A stretch of 64,000 nucleotides of DNA from Chytriomyces cf. hyalinus JEL632 (lineage: Eukaryota > Chytridiomycota > Chytridiomycetes > Chytridiales > Chytriomycetaceae). The translations under genes were made by a program, and so were the position numbers. The DNA lies in contig JAIWWG010000037.1 in NCBI GenBank assembly GCA_025435555.1, positions 62,001 to 126,000 on the forward strand. Reading direction: 5' to 3'. Of the stretch, positions 30,426-40,779 are shown in pieces (position 1 is the first letter of the stretch; every line of letters begins with the position of its first letter). Below the pieces are notes generated by a model. It was not told the origin of the DNA and ran no database searches. It worked only from the letters and a program-made list of their open reading frames with translations.

Positions 30426-33329
30426 ATGCGGATTCGCGGCTGTCCATTATTGCTCGCACTCTTATTCAGCAAAATCATTGTCCACAGCGTGTTCGCAGCC
30501 AGCAAACCATGGCATCACATTTGCATAATTGGGAACGCCCAGTCAACTGCCGATGCCACGCGCTCTCATAAAATGTGGAGCAGCGCGTATCCTTCCTTCT
30601 GGTACAGATGGGGCAGTCCATCGCATGAGTCGCTCGAATCACTGCCGCCAAACTTGCACTTTATCGAACCAAGCACCACTGACGCCAATGGGAATGTATC
30701 CATGACATGGGCGCAGGGCATTTCATTTCTGTTCAATGCAGTCAAACAATCGCACGACTGCGAGTACTTTTTCACCCATGACGACGATCTGTACTTCAGT
30801 CTTGCTCCAACTCAACAAACAACCAATAGCAGCAGCACAACTACATCCATCGCCAGTACGCTCTCGAACATTCTAATTCAATACCAACCTGCTGTCGCTG
30901 GATTCCCGTGGGCATATGGCGACATAACCTATGCAGGTTTGAAAAGCCAAGCCAAGCTCCAAGCACAACACCCATCAGTGAATGTGCTCACTGGCTTCGA
31001 CAGTGGCATGATTCTGTACCACAAATCGATCGCATCTCTCTTCATTCCGTACTCTCCGAGAGGCGAGGGCGGGTTCCACGGAAACTGGTCTCTATGTGCG
31101 CATTTTATATCCCTCTTTGCTCCACACACGTTCAAAGGTACCGCCATCCGAATCAACGCAATTCAGTACGAGAACCGTGTTTCCATCAGCAACGTTCCTG
31201 TCAGAGAACGGAAACGAGTTCACAAAAAGGAATCCAAACAGGGACTCACGGTGCACACCGAATCTCGGCATCCATATGAGTTTACAATGAATCGAGGGTA
31301 CATGCAGTTTCTGACGGCAGGATTGTGGAACCGCGAGTTGAGATGGGGTAGAGAGATGCGAGCCATCGACTTGGCATGGGATGTAGAGAGTATGCCCAGT
31401 GCCGAGTCCTTCAGCGCAGAAGGGATACGATCCGGGGTCCAGAAACACAGGTCGTTTGATAAATGGGACACGTTGCACAGGCTGGCTGATTTCTACGATC
31501 TTTCGCATGCAGCACTTTCAAAGAACGCTTGGATTCGGGGCAACTTTATGGATGCTGAGTTGGTGCATTTCTTGGAAAAGCGCCACGAGGACGGGATGGA
31601 GTTTTCTTTCAGCGTCCATCTCTTTACTCAAGGCTCGAATTGGGCTGCATTTAGCGCACTGTGGACATCCATCAGTCGCGCAACAAAAGTGTCCAATCCC
31701 GTGCACATCCACATCCATTTTGACAATCAAGAGCGCAGCCATGTACCCCCTCTTGAAACCCTGACGCGCTTGCAAGGCCTCTCTTCGAAACACGGCCTCG
31801 TGTCTGTCCATGTTTCAACTCGGAAAAAGGGCCCCGTGCGATCCATGCTCGGTGCATGGACTTCAACCGATCCCAAAGAGTACGCCATATTCATCCCGCA
31901 CGAAACGACGCGAGTTTCGCGCCACATTTTTCAGTATTCGAAGCAAATGACACGCACGTACCTGCACAGCCCACTTCGTCATTCATCGTGCATAGGAGTA
32001 TCCCTGCATCCAGTCAAAGGAGATCAATATGTGCTTCCTGAAGATATGACCAACAGTTCTTCATTGGCACTGGCACAGATTCCTCCTCAGGATGGACTGA
32101 TTGTGAGCGCGTCAGCATGGACTCGATTTGTTTCGTGGTTCGCGTCGGTTTCAGTTGATTTCGATCCAATGGTGTATGAAGGTTTCTCCAATGAGTGGAG
32201 TGCAGATGAGAGGTGGGACAAGTTCTTGATGCGGTGGATGGTTGACCGAGGTGCTGGTTTCGTTTATCCGCCTGGCCGTGAATCGCTGGTCCTGCATCAT
32301 AATGGAGACAATCATAATATTCGCTTGGATGTGGATACTATCGAAGGCGAGGAAATGAAATCTTTTTGGCGTCAGGCAACTGGTCTTCAATTTCAATTTG
32401 CAAAGGATGGGGCGAACATCGGCAATGCGGAATTATCGAAAGGTACGTCTTGGCGCGTTTTATCATACAACGTACTTTGGAAACTGATGAGAGAACTAGA
32501 TGATGACTCTGTCATAGCTGGCCTTTCTCGCTCTATTTTATACCCACACACGAAGCAATTGCCCGCCCTCTACAGCCCGGACCTATCAATTCTCAATCAT
32601 CAACTGCACGCAGTAAAGGATATCAACAGCTTGACGAAATACTCCCGAAGGTCACGGCAAATAGACAGGTGTACATTGGTATTGTACGTGGAAGATCGCA
32701 CGCGCACTTCAGCAATTCGAATCCAATACTACCAATCCCATCCTCTGATAAGCTCAATACAAGTGATATGGAACAGTGCGCGCGAAAACTCATCTCTTAT
32801 ACACGAGTCAATGCCGAATGCGACATATTCAGCGCCGTTCCGGATCATTGAATCAACAACGAACCAACCACTTCACCGCTTCTCACATCACATCTTGTCA
32901 CCTGAATTAATCAAAGAAGCCGCATGTGTTGTGCACCTGGACGAAGACACCGATTTGCACCACGAAGATTTAACTGGCGCCATTCGCACATTTCAAAAGA
33001 TGAAGCAGTACAACCAAATCGTAGCAGTCACGCATCCGATAGTGCGATACACGGATCCGCAAAGATTTGGAGCAGCCGTGTTCCATGTTGATCATTTGAA
33101 AGGATTCAACGGCTTCATCCTGAAAAATACGCAGGTGGGACTGGAAGAAGTGGGGCGCTGTGTTGATGCTGTGTTTGTTTCATATGTGGAACGGAAGAGC
33201 CCTAGCGTGAAGCCGCTCGTTATACATAACGCCAAACGCGTGGCAAACATGGATGGATACTCTCAGGACGATGCCCACTTGTTCCATCAGGACATCAGCT
33301 GCAAGAAGCATATGCTGCAGTGGCAATAA
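30426..33329 (+). CDS. Two-domain glycosyltransferase, secretory pathway
   Basis: 967 residues, intronless. A signal peptide or anchor is evident (MRIRGCPLLLALLFSKIIVHSVFA). The first domain (about 30-340) has YFFTHDDDLYF near residue 117, a typical DxD metal/sugar-nucleotide site, followed by LTGFDSGMILYH. The C-terminal domain (about 745-967) resembles the exostosin/GT64 fold: ISSIQVIWNS, then ACVVHLDEDTDLHHEDL near residue 839 in the position of the LSLDDD motif, IVAVTHPIVRY, and a late RVANMDGYSQDDA. Probably works in the Golgi on a glycoprotein or wall polymer; substrate unknown. The central part (about 380-650) looks like a further transferase-like region (FSVHLFTQGSNWAAF) without a clear motif. 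Confidence 0.65.
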   Translation: MRIRGCPLLLALLFSKIIVHSVFAASKPWHHICIIGNAQSTADATRSHKMWSSAYPSFWYRWGSPSHESLESLPPNLHFIEPSTTDANGNVSMTWAQGISFLFNAVKQSHDCEYFFTHDDDLYFSLAPTQQTTNSSSTTTSIASTLSNILIQYQPAVAGFPWAYGDITYAGLKSQAKLQAQHPSVNVLTGFDSGMILYHKSIASLFIPYSPRGEGGFHGNWSLCAHFISLFAPHTFKGTAIRINAIQYENRVSISNVPVRERKRVHKKESKQGLTVHTESRHPYEFTMNRGYMQFLTAGLWNRELRWGREMRAIDLAWDVESMPSAESFSAEGIRSGVQKHRSFDKWDTLHRLADFYDLSHAALSKNAWIRGNFMDAELVHFLEKRHEDGMEFSFSVHLFTQGSNWAAFSALWTSISRATKVSNPVHIHIHFDNQERSHVPPLETLTRLQGLSSKHGLVSVHVSTRKKGPVRSMLGAWTSTDPKEYAIFIPHETTRVSRHIFQYSKQMTRTYLHSPLRHSSCIGVSLHPVKGDQYVLPEDMTNSSSLALAQIPPQDGLIVSASAWTRFVSWFASVSVDFDPMVYEGFSNEWSADERWDKFLMRWMVDRGAGFVYPPGRESLVLHHNGDNHNIRLDVDTIEGEEMKSFWRQATGLQFQFAKDGANIGNAELSKGTSWRVLSYNVLWKLMRELDDDSVIAGLSRSILYPHTKQLPALYSPDLSILNHQLHAVKDINSLTKYSRRSRQIDRCTLVLYVEDRTRTSAIRIQYYQSHPLISSIQVIWNSARENSSLIHESMPNATYSAPFRIIESTTNQPLHRFSHHILSPELIKEAACVVHLDEDTDLHHEDLTGAIRTFQKMKQYNQIVAVTHPIVRYTDPQRFGAAVFHVDHLKGFNGFILKNTQVGLEEVGRCVDAVFVSYVERKSPSVKPLVIHNAKRVANMDGYSQDDAHLFHQDISCKKHMLQWQ

Positions 33330-33492
33330 GATTCTGTAAATGAAATGGCAAATACCAAACAGCATCCTTCATGCATGCCATTGTCTTTACCACGACAGTG
33401 AACATTTGCCAAGCCGTCGGAACAAGTTCCAAAAACTTTTGAGTGCTTTGCAGAACAGGAATTTTTTCACGAACAAACAAAACAAGACGCAC

Positions 33493-34006
33493 ATGGAGAA
33501 GAGTCGGTCGCTGCATCTCGCACCTGCCTCCAACCACACGGGCGAGGGCGTCGCAATGACGCGTTGCTCGGCACAGCGGCGCTTCTCCGTCCCAGCACTG
33601 CCACAAGCACCAGCCACACCTCACATCCACAACACAGTCATCGAATCAGCACCCGAACACATTCATTCGAAGCGAGCTTCTCCACTCGCAACACGGTCCA
33701 CACCGCCATCCTCAACCACAAGCAAGCACAGCCAAGACGACTTATCCTTGCCCGTGCTTAAATACCGCAAGAGATCCATTTCATTCAGTGCAACAGTGTC
33801 TTGCCACGAAACCTTCTCGAGAGACGAATGTAGGCACCCATAGTCAGCCAGCAATGCGCCAGTTCCAATATTTAATAAATCCGCGTTATATTTTACACAC
33901 AGACGACCGATCTTCAGGACCTCGGGAACTCTTGACTCGCCACGACTTTGCAGAACTGTTAAAGTTTAAAATGCAGTTGGCCGACGCGTCTATCGTCCGT
34001 ATATGA
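33493..34006 (+). CDS. Small hypothetical protein with phosphosite-like motifs
   Basis: CDS join(33493..33787, 33852..34006), 149 residues. The 64-bp intron has donor gtgcaa and acceptor ccag; joining gives one frame (RKRSISF then TMRQFQYLINPRYIL). The first 95 residues are Ser/Thr/Pro/His-rich, with RRFSVP and YRKRSISF that resemble basophilic kinase sites. The C-terminal 50 are a compact conserved-looking unit ending FAELLKFKMQLADASIVRI. The start MEKSRSLHLAP is the first Met after an A-rich leader. Family not recognised. Confidence 0.55.
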
Positions 34007-34778
34007 AAAACTCTGCCCGTTTGGACACCCCACCTAATATCCCCCCCTACCCCTCATTCTTTTCGAACCTTACACCTTGCCTACTTTATACTTGTCTGGA
34101 CTTGACGCGGGCTCGCAGTGATTAGACGGGTTGCTATTTACGCCCCAAAGTTCTCCTTCTTTTCAGTTTTTGGTACTGCATTTACCTACTATTTCTAATT
34201 GTCCATTAATAGCACTGTATCTGATAACGCAACAAATGTTAATAAAAAGATCTCATAAATAGCGAGAATCCAAAAGAGAGACTCCTTTCTTTGGCGAATA
34301 GTGCTGTCTTATTGTGCTCAAGTACCGTCCAACCGAGTGGAGAAACAATGACCAACAAAAATTTATGCGCCCTGAGAAGAGCAAGCGGAAATTCCAGTGG
34401 GCTGTGATGTTTAAATAAACGCGATTGAGTACTGGTACATTTCAAAAATGTTTGTTACGGAAGTAGTCAGGAGCTCGATTGCAGCTTCAAGACTGGGAGA
34501 GGACTTGAGAGGAGTTGAGAGAGTTAAGAGATTATTGAGAGACTTTTTTTTTTATTGAATCAAGAAAGGCCTTCTTAAATAGCCTTTGTGGCAAATGTAA
34601 GGAAGACAACAGTGGCACTTGAAATGATAGAAAAAGTAATAACGAAGACGCGATCGTGTCTGGGGAGTGTTAGAGTGTTGGAATTGCTGTGAGTAAATTT
34701 TGTGTCTGTGGGAATTTTTGATTGGCGTGGCGAAGCTTCTGGACGTGCGTGACTGAATCTGTAGATTACGTGACAATG
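34007..34778. other. Intergenic, low complexity
   Basis: A/T-rich and C-rich runs with a purine-rich patch at 34490-34545 (repeated gagag and ttgagag words). A 16-base word, ggtacatttcaaaaat near 34433, recurs in inverted form just outside the second hairpin element near 38750. No gene seen. Confidence 0.4.
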
Positions 34779-34939
34779 TTCAACAGGCCGTGTAGCTCAG
34801 CGGTACAGAGAAGCGACAATATCTTATCATCCAAGGGAGCCAGGATCAAACCTGGCTTTCTCTGCTGAGCCACGATCCGACACCTGTGCTTTTGTTTTTT
34901 GCTTTGATTGAGGTGCCTTCACCACTCCGTCTGAGCCAA
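34779..34939 (+). repeat. Hairpin element with tRNA-like boxes, copy 1
   Basis: 161-bp element matching the reverse complement of 38582..38742 with scattered substitutions and no obvious indel. The core, 34786..34878, folds on itself: GCTCAGC (34795) pairs GCTGAGC (34864), CAGAGAA (34806) pairs TTCTCTG (34858), and an inner AGCCAGG/CCTGGCT stem encloses a 6-base loop at 34845. A tRNA A-box-like word tagctcagcgg lies at 34793; on the opposite strand a B-box-like aggtttgatcct (34842-34853) and a second A-box-like tggctcagcag occur. It is not a normal tRNA cloverleaf. It may be a tRNA-derived short mobile element or a structured RNA gene. Confidence 0.65.
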
Positions 34940-35264
34940 GATTTCTTTAAAAATTCCCGGCACTATCGACCGAAACTCTTCACGAAGAATGCCCTGTTAA
35001 TGCGAATGCTGCGATGGAGCAACTGCCATGATCTATTTTGCAGGGAATTTTGAGAGAACAGTCACTTCATTGTTGGTTGTCTTCCAAAAGTCCGCTTTCA
35101 AAGTGGATCATCATTCAAAATTTGGTCCTGAATGTATGTGTATGTACGTGCAATATATTTAGGCAGGCGTCTTTGCAGTCAGGAGACAAGGTGCCACTTG
35201 ATGAGCAGAGTCCCACGAGCCTCTCTCTGATTGAAACCGCCAGAATTTTAAATTTAAAACATTC
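34940..35264. other. Upstream region of BTB-domain gene
   Basis: Probable promoter and leader of the BTB/T1-domain gene. A/T-rich near the start (aattttaaatttaaaac just before the ATG). No other signal recognised. Confidence 0.35.
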
Positions 35265-38200
35265 ATGAATGCGCTGCTCGGATACGTTGTGCAGGCACTG
35301 CAGCTGTGCGTGTACGCACTAGCTCTACTCGGGCTCTTCTCTCTCGCCGTCATTGGCCTGTCTGCCATGAGCGTCAGGCTCGACGGAGGGGACCCGGACA
35401 CTGGTGGCGCTGTCGTCCCTGTCACTGACGACGAAGACAAGAAGGAAGTTGTCCTCCCGAAAGAGGTTGTCGGCAAAGTGGCCGAAGAGGGGATGAAGGA
35501 GATGGACGCTACCAATGCAAAGTATCTTCGCATCAAAACAGTTCGGAAGAAAGGTAACACTCGCTCCGCAGCTCAATTCTCGATTCTCGAACCTTACACC
35601 CGCTTTTAAAGAGGTTGCGTCCGTATCAACATCCGTATCGGATGCGGCCATAAGAGCTGCTGTCCTCATCAAACAAAGCCCCATCCCAGACGCAATTGCT
35701 GCCCTTTTGGGAAGGACGGTGGACAGATACAAGGTGATAGTTTCTTCACATCAAGCATGAATGCAACCTAAGCTCTCTGAACGTACTGGATTGTCTGCTT
35801 TTGTGTTTCAGAAAATCGATTCCGCGTTTGCTGTCAACAACCAGCTTGTCTCGGTCTCGCAACAAGTTGTCAAACACGGTCTCAATGCCGCTTCCATCGC
35901 TGCAGGCGCTGCAATTAAGGCGTCGGTGGCGTACCAGACTGCTCCCAGTTACAGGTAACGTCCACCTTGTCATTGCCTCAGCGTGCTCACACTCGAATTG
36001 TCTCAGGGATCTTTACGGATACGAAACGGATACGGATTCCGAAAATGGGGACAATTTAGGCTCAAACGATTTCGAAGTATTTGAAGACAACAAACGGATC
36101 CTTGGCAAGAAGCGAAAGGCGCGAAAGGGTCTGCGCAATCAGCCATCACTCTTGTCGCTGGCATCAACGTCTCAGAATAACACTCAAATGAACGGAATGA
36201 CTTCGCCCACACGGTTCGATGGTCCCGCTGTGCGTATCATCAAATTGGATGCATCCTTGCCTGGAGGATTTCCTCACAAAGAAACGATTGAATCCAGCGT
36301 CGAAACCGATTCATCCATCACTGGAATCGCGAATTTGATGCAGGAGGATTGCGCCTGCGCGGAGTGCGGAAGAATGGGCCCATACCGGATGACGCCGTTC
36401 AACGATGGTAGTGGATTGTTTCGAAATGCGCAAAAGTCAGTCTCTCGCTCTAAAAGCGATTCGCTTCTGGGGACTCTGTACAACACGAGCACGAACGTTG
36501 CGGGCCGTGTTATGACTGCTTCAAGCACATACTTTTTGGGCAAAGAAACTACAGAGATTTTGTTGGGCCCGACTGACCCGAACACCTCCGCATTGGACAA
36601 AGACTTGACTCCAGAGGAAGCATTTATTGAGCGAACAACGTTGGAAATTCGTGCGCAGTTTGAAGCGTCGCCGATTCGATCGTTTTGTGTGGGTGGCGTG
36701 TTTGTGGCAACCAGTTTGCGGACGCTGCTGCGTGCACGCGGAAGCAAGCTGCAAAAGTGGTTTTCTCCCATCGAAGAGAAGACCAAAAATTTGGATTCGG
36801 CAATTGTCAAAGAATGGATCAAAGATGGCGTGATGATGCGGGATGGCACTTTCTTTATTGATCGAGATGGTATGCAATATTGCAATAGCCCTGTGCTTGT
36901 TGGTTGTTATTGACAGGATTTATTTCGATATGCCAGGAACGCATTTTAAGCACGTTATCAATCATCTGAGAGGTCTTGCATTGTCACCATTGCTTGATTC
37001 ACGCGTAGTCTTGGAAGAACTGCGGAGAGAGGCGTTATTTTACGGCATTGTTCCGCTGATTGTTGAAATTGATGAGCGGCTGCTGTCCGTTGACACGATC
37101 GAAGAGGAAGAAATTCGTGACTTGGAATCTTCAGTGACGTCCGAAAAAGCACATCAACCGCGTTCAGCTGACAACCACTTCGATTTGATGGAACCGCAAG
37201 CAGTGGAAACGTCGTGTTTATCTTCGGTTAAACTGGACGAGAATCTCGAAACCCCATTGCCGAACAATATGGTTCATTCGCGGTGCGCGTCTCCAATCAG
37301 ATCACCATCGATGGACACAACGCCTTTGCTCTTGTCTCCTGAACCTCAAAATCCCGCGTCATCGCCATCAGCATCTCCAGCTTCAATCACCACACTTGCT
37401 ATCGAATCCAGTACTTCACCAGAGCAAACGTCTGGTCTGCGTCTTCGAAAAAACCGCAAAAAGTCTGTTTCTTCGTCCCTCTCTCTGCCGAAACCGGCTT
37501 CTATTGCACCACCCCCACCCGCTTCAGTCACAGCTGAACAAGCACCAGCCACCCTATTTTCGTCAGCATTCTCATTCGCATCCTCTTTTATACCCGTGCT
37601 TCCTCCTGCAGCTGCGAAAAAATCATTTACCCTTGCGAATCCGGATGAATCTGACGATGCCGCCATTGGCAGCGATTCAGATTCCTGCTCGGGTGACGAC
37701 ACGGAAGAGGGTGAAACGGAAGAGGCCAGCGCGAGCGAACCGGAACGAATAATTGATCTCCCACCAACCCAACAACTGCCTGCAGCACAAAAAACTGACA
37801 TTGCGTCAAGCATTCTTCAAAAAAGGAACTCTATTCAATCAAATTTGAGTGGCGGCGATGAAACAACGTGTGTTCAGCAACCTCGAGGAGATTTGAGTGC
37901 AACCAGCAGAAGTGCTGGCGCCTCAAATATTCTCATGCCTACAAACGCAGCCATTGAATCTGTCGAATCATCTGCGAATGAAGAAACTGCTGCTCAAAAA
38001 ATCGCAGACGATCATTCCACCCGTCGCACTATGAAATCGCATGACGAACGCTTGCTTGACATCTTGATGAAGCGGCGACAAAAACGTATTGCCATTCCAT
38101 CATCAGTGGAAGAAGCGACAACTTTGCTAAATAGTCGAGCATGGGACTGTGTGAACAAGTACAATGCCTTTCGAGCAGAAAAGACTTTAAACAACAAGAG

Positions 38201-38426
38201 CCCCTACAATGATTTAGACGGGCGTGTCAGTTTGGCTAGTGCGCCTTTGGTTTCCGATTTGGAGTCCTTTGTTGAGACGGTGCTGAGTTCTTGCGGCATG
38301 TGGGTTGGAATGCCACCGCCGCCGAGAAACGATGTTTTAATGAATGTTTCATGGGCGTTTGGCGTTGGAGCAGCTTTTTGCTTGCAGATTGGGATTCTGA
38401 TGGTTGTGGTTGCTGTGTTGTCGTGA
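35265..38426 (+). CDS. BTB/T1-domain protein with two membrane segments
   Basis: Exons 35265..35553, 35612..35733, 35812..35954, 36007..36869 and 36917..38426, about 975 residues. The first four join in frame. A hydrophobic segment near residues 5-33 and a C-terminal one (NVSWAFGVGAAF to VVVAVLS) flank a long Ser/Pro-rich body. The central domain has SFCVGGVFVATSLRTLL, then GTFFIDRDG and IYFDMPGTHFKHVINHLR, LEELRREALFYGI: the T1/BTB_2 fold of KCTD and Kv proteins. A Cys pair CACAECGRMG precedes it. At the fourth junction (gtatgc...gacag, 47 bp) the phases fail by one base, although the protein alignment is perfect across it. Either a base is missing from the assembly, the splice is unusual, or the gene is broken. 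Confidence 0.65.
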
Positions 38427-38581
38427 TTCCTCCCTTCAAATATCGATCCTTTTTTATTTTTTATTTTTTTGGATGAACGGTCTTGCGGCGTCTTTTGCCT
38501 ATGTATCTATTAGATTGAAGTTCTTTTGAATAACAACGGGCAGTTCTATTTGGTCAAGCGTCTTTCCCTCGTCTGAAATTT
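38427..38581. terminator. 3' flank of BTB-domain gene
   Basis: T-rich stretch (tttttattttttattttttttgg near 38451) directly after the stop; probably the 3' UTR and end region. No defined poly(A) signal beyond A/T-rich words. Confidence 0.3.
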
Positions 38582-38742
38582 GTGGCTCAGAAGGTGTGGA
38601 GAAGGCAACCCAATCAAAGTAAAAAACAAAAGCACAGGTGTCGGATCGTGGATCAGCAGAGACAGCCAGGTTTGATCCTGGCTCCCTTGGATGATAAGAT
38701 ATTGTCGCTTCTCTGTACCGCTGAGCTACACGGCCTGTTGAA
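38582..38742 (-). repeat. Hairpin element with tRNA-like boxes, copy 2
   Basis: Inverted partner of 34779..34939, also 161 bp. It keeps the inner stem agccagg/cctggct, the B-box-like aggtttgatcct (plus strand here) and the terminal tagctcagcgg (minus strand). Substitutions include ggatcag for ggctcag and gagacag for gagaaag in the outer arm, so one arm pairs less well. The two copies face each other around the whole BTB gene, about 3.6 kb apart. Confidence 0.65.
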
Positions 38743-39335
38743 GATTTTTGAAATGTACCACCAGTTAATTTTGGGCTTACACATAAGCACCATCACAACA
38801 CTCACTTGAGTTCCCTGTCTCAATTGCGTCCATTTTTACTCACGTGTGGCTGCTGTGACTTGATACTCGGGTGCAGATGCGCGTTTCCAACTTTGTTCAA
38901 CACAAGCCATCAGTCACGTGCCCAACGACAAGCTGTCAGAATGTCACTTCAGACCAACTGCGAAAGCAAAACGGGCAAAGTAAATCTGCGTTGGTTCAGA
39001 ATGAGGCCTGTTTTCTGTTCAAGCAACTGCCGCGTATCATCATCATTAGACGGGTGCAACTGACGGCCCTCGCTTGCCTCGTCTCCTTCTCCACGGTCAC
39101 AAGCGCGTTTCTCTCAATGCATGGAAATATTACGAGGCCCTCATTGGTTTTATGTCACTCTCAGGCGCTGTATTGAAAGCTTGAGGTCATGTGATGAAAA
39201 GTAGGGACGAACTTTTTATAAACAAGCCTGTCGGGCAAATACAAAATCGACAATACACGAACAACAAAATGCAGTAAAAACGATACGCAAGCTCAAGCTA
39301 CTATTCCTACTCTGCCTCACACCGACGACCATATA
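38743..39335. other. Intergenic region
   Basis: About 590 bp with no supported gene. The frames at 38806 and 38871 lack any recognisable domain. The right part is the 3' flank of the minus-strand single-pass protein. Confidence 0.4.
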
Positions 39336-40556
39336 TCATGTGTGGCGTGGCTCGCTGTACAACGACGACTCATAATACCGATCCAGCGTCTGAATCATGG
39401 GCAACTGCAAGTCCGGCCGACTATAATCATACGGATCCTCATACGCGCTTTCACTCACAATCAGGCTTGCCCGCCGTCCTGGCACATAACTAACGGGGTC
39501 CACACGCACACACACCTCCGAAATCGGAATCAGCGGCGACACGCTGCGCAAAGAATCGTACTCTGGCAGGGACCCTTCATCGCTCGAGCAACTCGTGTTT
39601 CTGTACGTTACAACAGGATCACTGAATGCAACGCGTTTTGTTCTGCTCAAAGTTGCGTACATGGAGTCTTGGTCGAGGCTTTCGTGTGTGGGGTACATAA
39701 AGTCCGAGTGCGCTGCATCATTTTTGTGCACGCGGGGGTCCAGGTGTACAAGAACAGTTTCCGGTGATGCTGTGGCTTCGGAGGATGTCGCAGAATGTGC
39801 GAGTTTGGGGACAGGAGGTTCGTTGAACTTCAGAGCGCGTTGTCTGTGTGTTGCGAGTGCAGTTCGGCGTTTGAAGAAGAGAATCAGGCCAGCTGCGATT
39901 ATTAATGCTCCGATGGTGGATGCGGCAGCGATCCCGACTATGGCGCTTTTGGAAAGGTTGTTGGAGCCACTGCTGTTGGAAGCGAGGCTTTCGATAGTTG
40001 GAAGTGGGGGAATGTAGGGGTCTGTTAATGATACAATTAAAGTAGCAGTCGCAGTCGCAGTGGCTGTTGCTGTTGATGTTGCAGTGGCTGATGCAGTGAA
40101 TGCGTGTGTTGTTGCGTGCTTTGTGCTGGTTGTTGATTTTTTAGTTGCAGGCCGTTTCGATTTCAATTGAACGGTAGCCAAAATGGATCCCATGCGAGCA
40201 TTTGATGTTGTGCCGAGAGACGAGGTAGCGCTTTCGGATGTGAAAGGGACAGAGTCCGTTGCGGCAGGTGCAAAGCCAACAAACGCGTCTACATCAGTTG
40301 AAGTTTCATTTGTTGACTCTGCAGTGTCGGTAGCACTGCTTGCAAAGGAATAAGAAGCCGTAGTTGCAGATTCATGTTTCGGCTGGGTAAAGAGCGCGTT
40401 CATGGCAGACAGAACATTTGATGCTGCTGCACCGCCGCCAACAGCGGACGTGGCGGATTCCATTCTTTGGCCTAATGTTTCCTGTGAAGTCATTGCATGC
40501 CACGGCCTTCTCGGATGGTGTTCAACCCGCCAAGTTCGGATGAACGTGTCCGTCAT
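39336..40556 (-). CDS. Single-pass Ser/Thr-rich membrane protein (sensor-like)
   Basis: 406 residues, intronless. The outer part (about 30-205) is extremely Ser/Thr/Ala-rich with an alternating TATATATA-type run (SATATSTATATATATATL), suited to dense O-mannosylation. It is followed by a transmembrane helix (AIVGIAAASTIGALIIAAGLILFF), a basic stop-transfer (KRRTALATHRQRALKF) and a ~170-residue inner tail with many Tyr and Ser (EDPYDYSRPD, DRYYESSLYSEP). The layout resembles Wsc/Mid2 wall sensors, but there is no WSC Cys domain and no obvious signal peptide at MTDTFIRTW. A later Met (MTSQETLG) would not supply one either. Confidence 0.55.
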   Translation of the reverse strand: MTDTFIRTWRVEHHPRRPWHAMTSQETLGQRMESATSAVGGGAAASNVLSAMNALFTQPKHESATTASYSFASSATDTAESTNETSTDVDAFVGFAPAATDSVPFTSESATSSLGTTSNARMGSILATVQLKSKRPATKKSTTSTKHATTHAFTASATATSTATATATATATLIVSLTDPYIPPLPTIESLASNSSGSNNLSKSAIVGIAAASTIGALIIAAGLILFFKRRTALATHRQRALKFNEPPVPKLAHSATSSEATASPETVLVHLDPRVHKNDAAHSDFMYPTHESLDQDSMYATLSRTKRVAFSDPVVTYRNTSCSSDEGSLPEYDSLRSVSPLIPISEVCVRVDPVSYVPGRRASLIVSESAYEDPYDYSRPDLQLPMIQTLDRYYESSLYSEPRHT

Positions 40557-40779
40557 TTAAACCAGGGGTGTTTTGCTGTCAGGGCGGAGTTTTAATTCAA
40601 CAAAAATGTACGGCGCCATTTTGAAAGCATTTATGCGTGACATGTTTACTTTTATGAAATCAATCTCTACATTCACAGTTCTAGCGAAAGAAAAAAAGAG
40701 TCCAAGACACAACGATCGACCAGCGAAGTCTTAAAAACAGAAAAGTGATGAGGTAAAACAGGGAAAACAGTCGCTGAGA

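Noticed and set aside
34786-34878. tRNA gene
   Set aside because: A-box-like and B-box-like words lie on opposite strands, there is no anticodon arm, and the fold is a long hairpin, not a cloverleaf.
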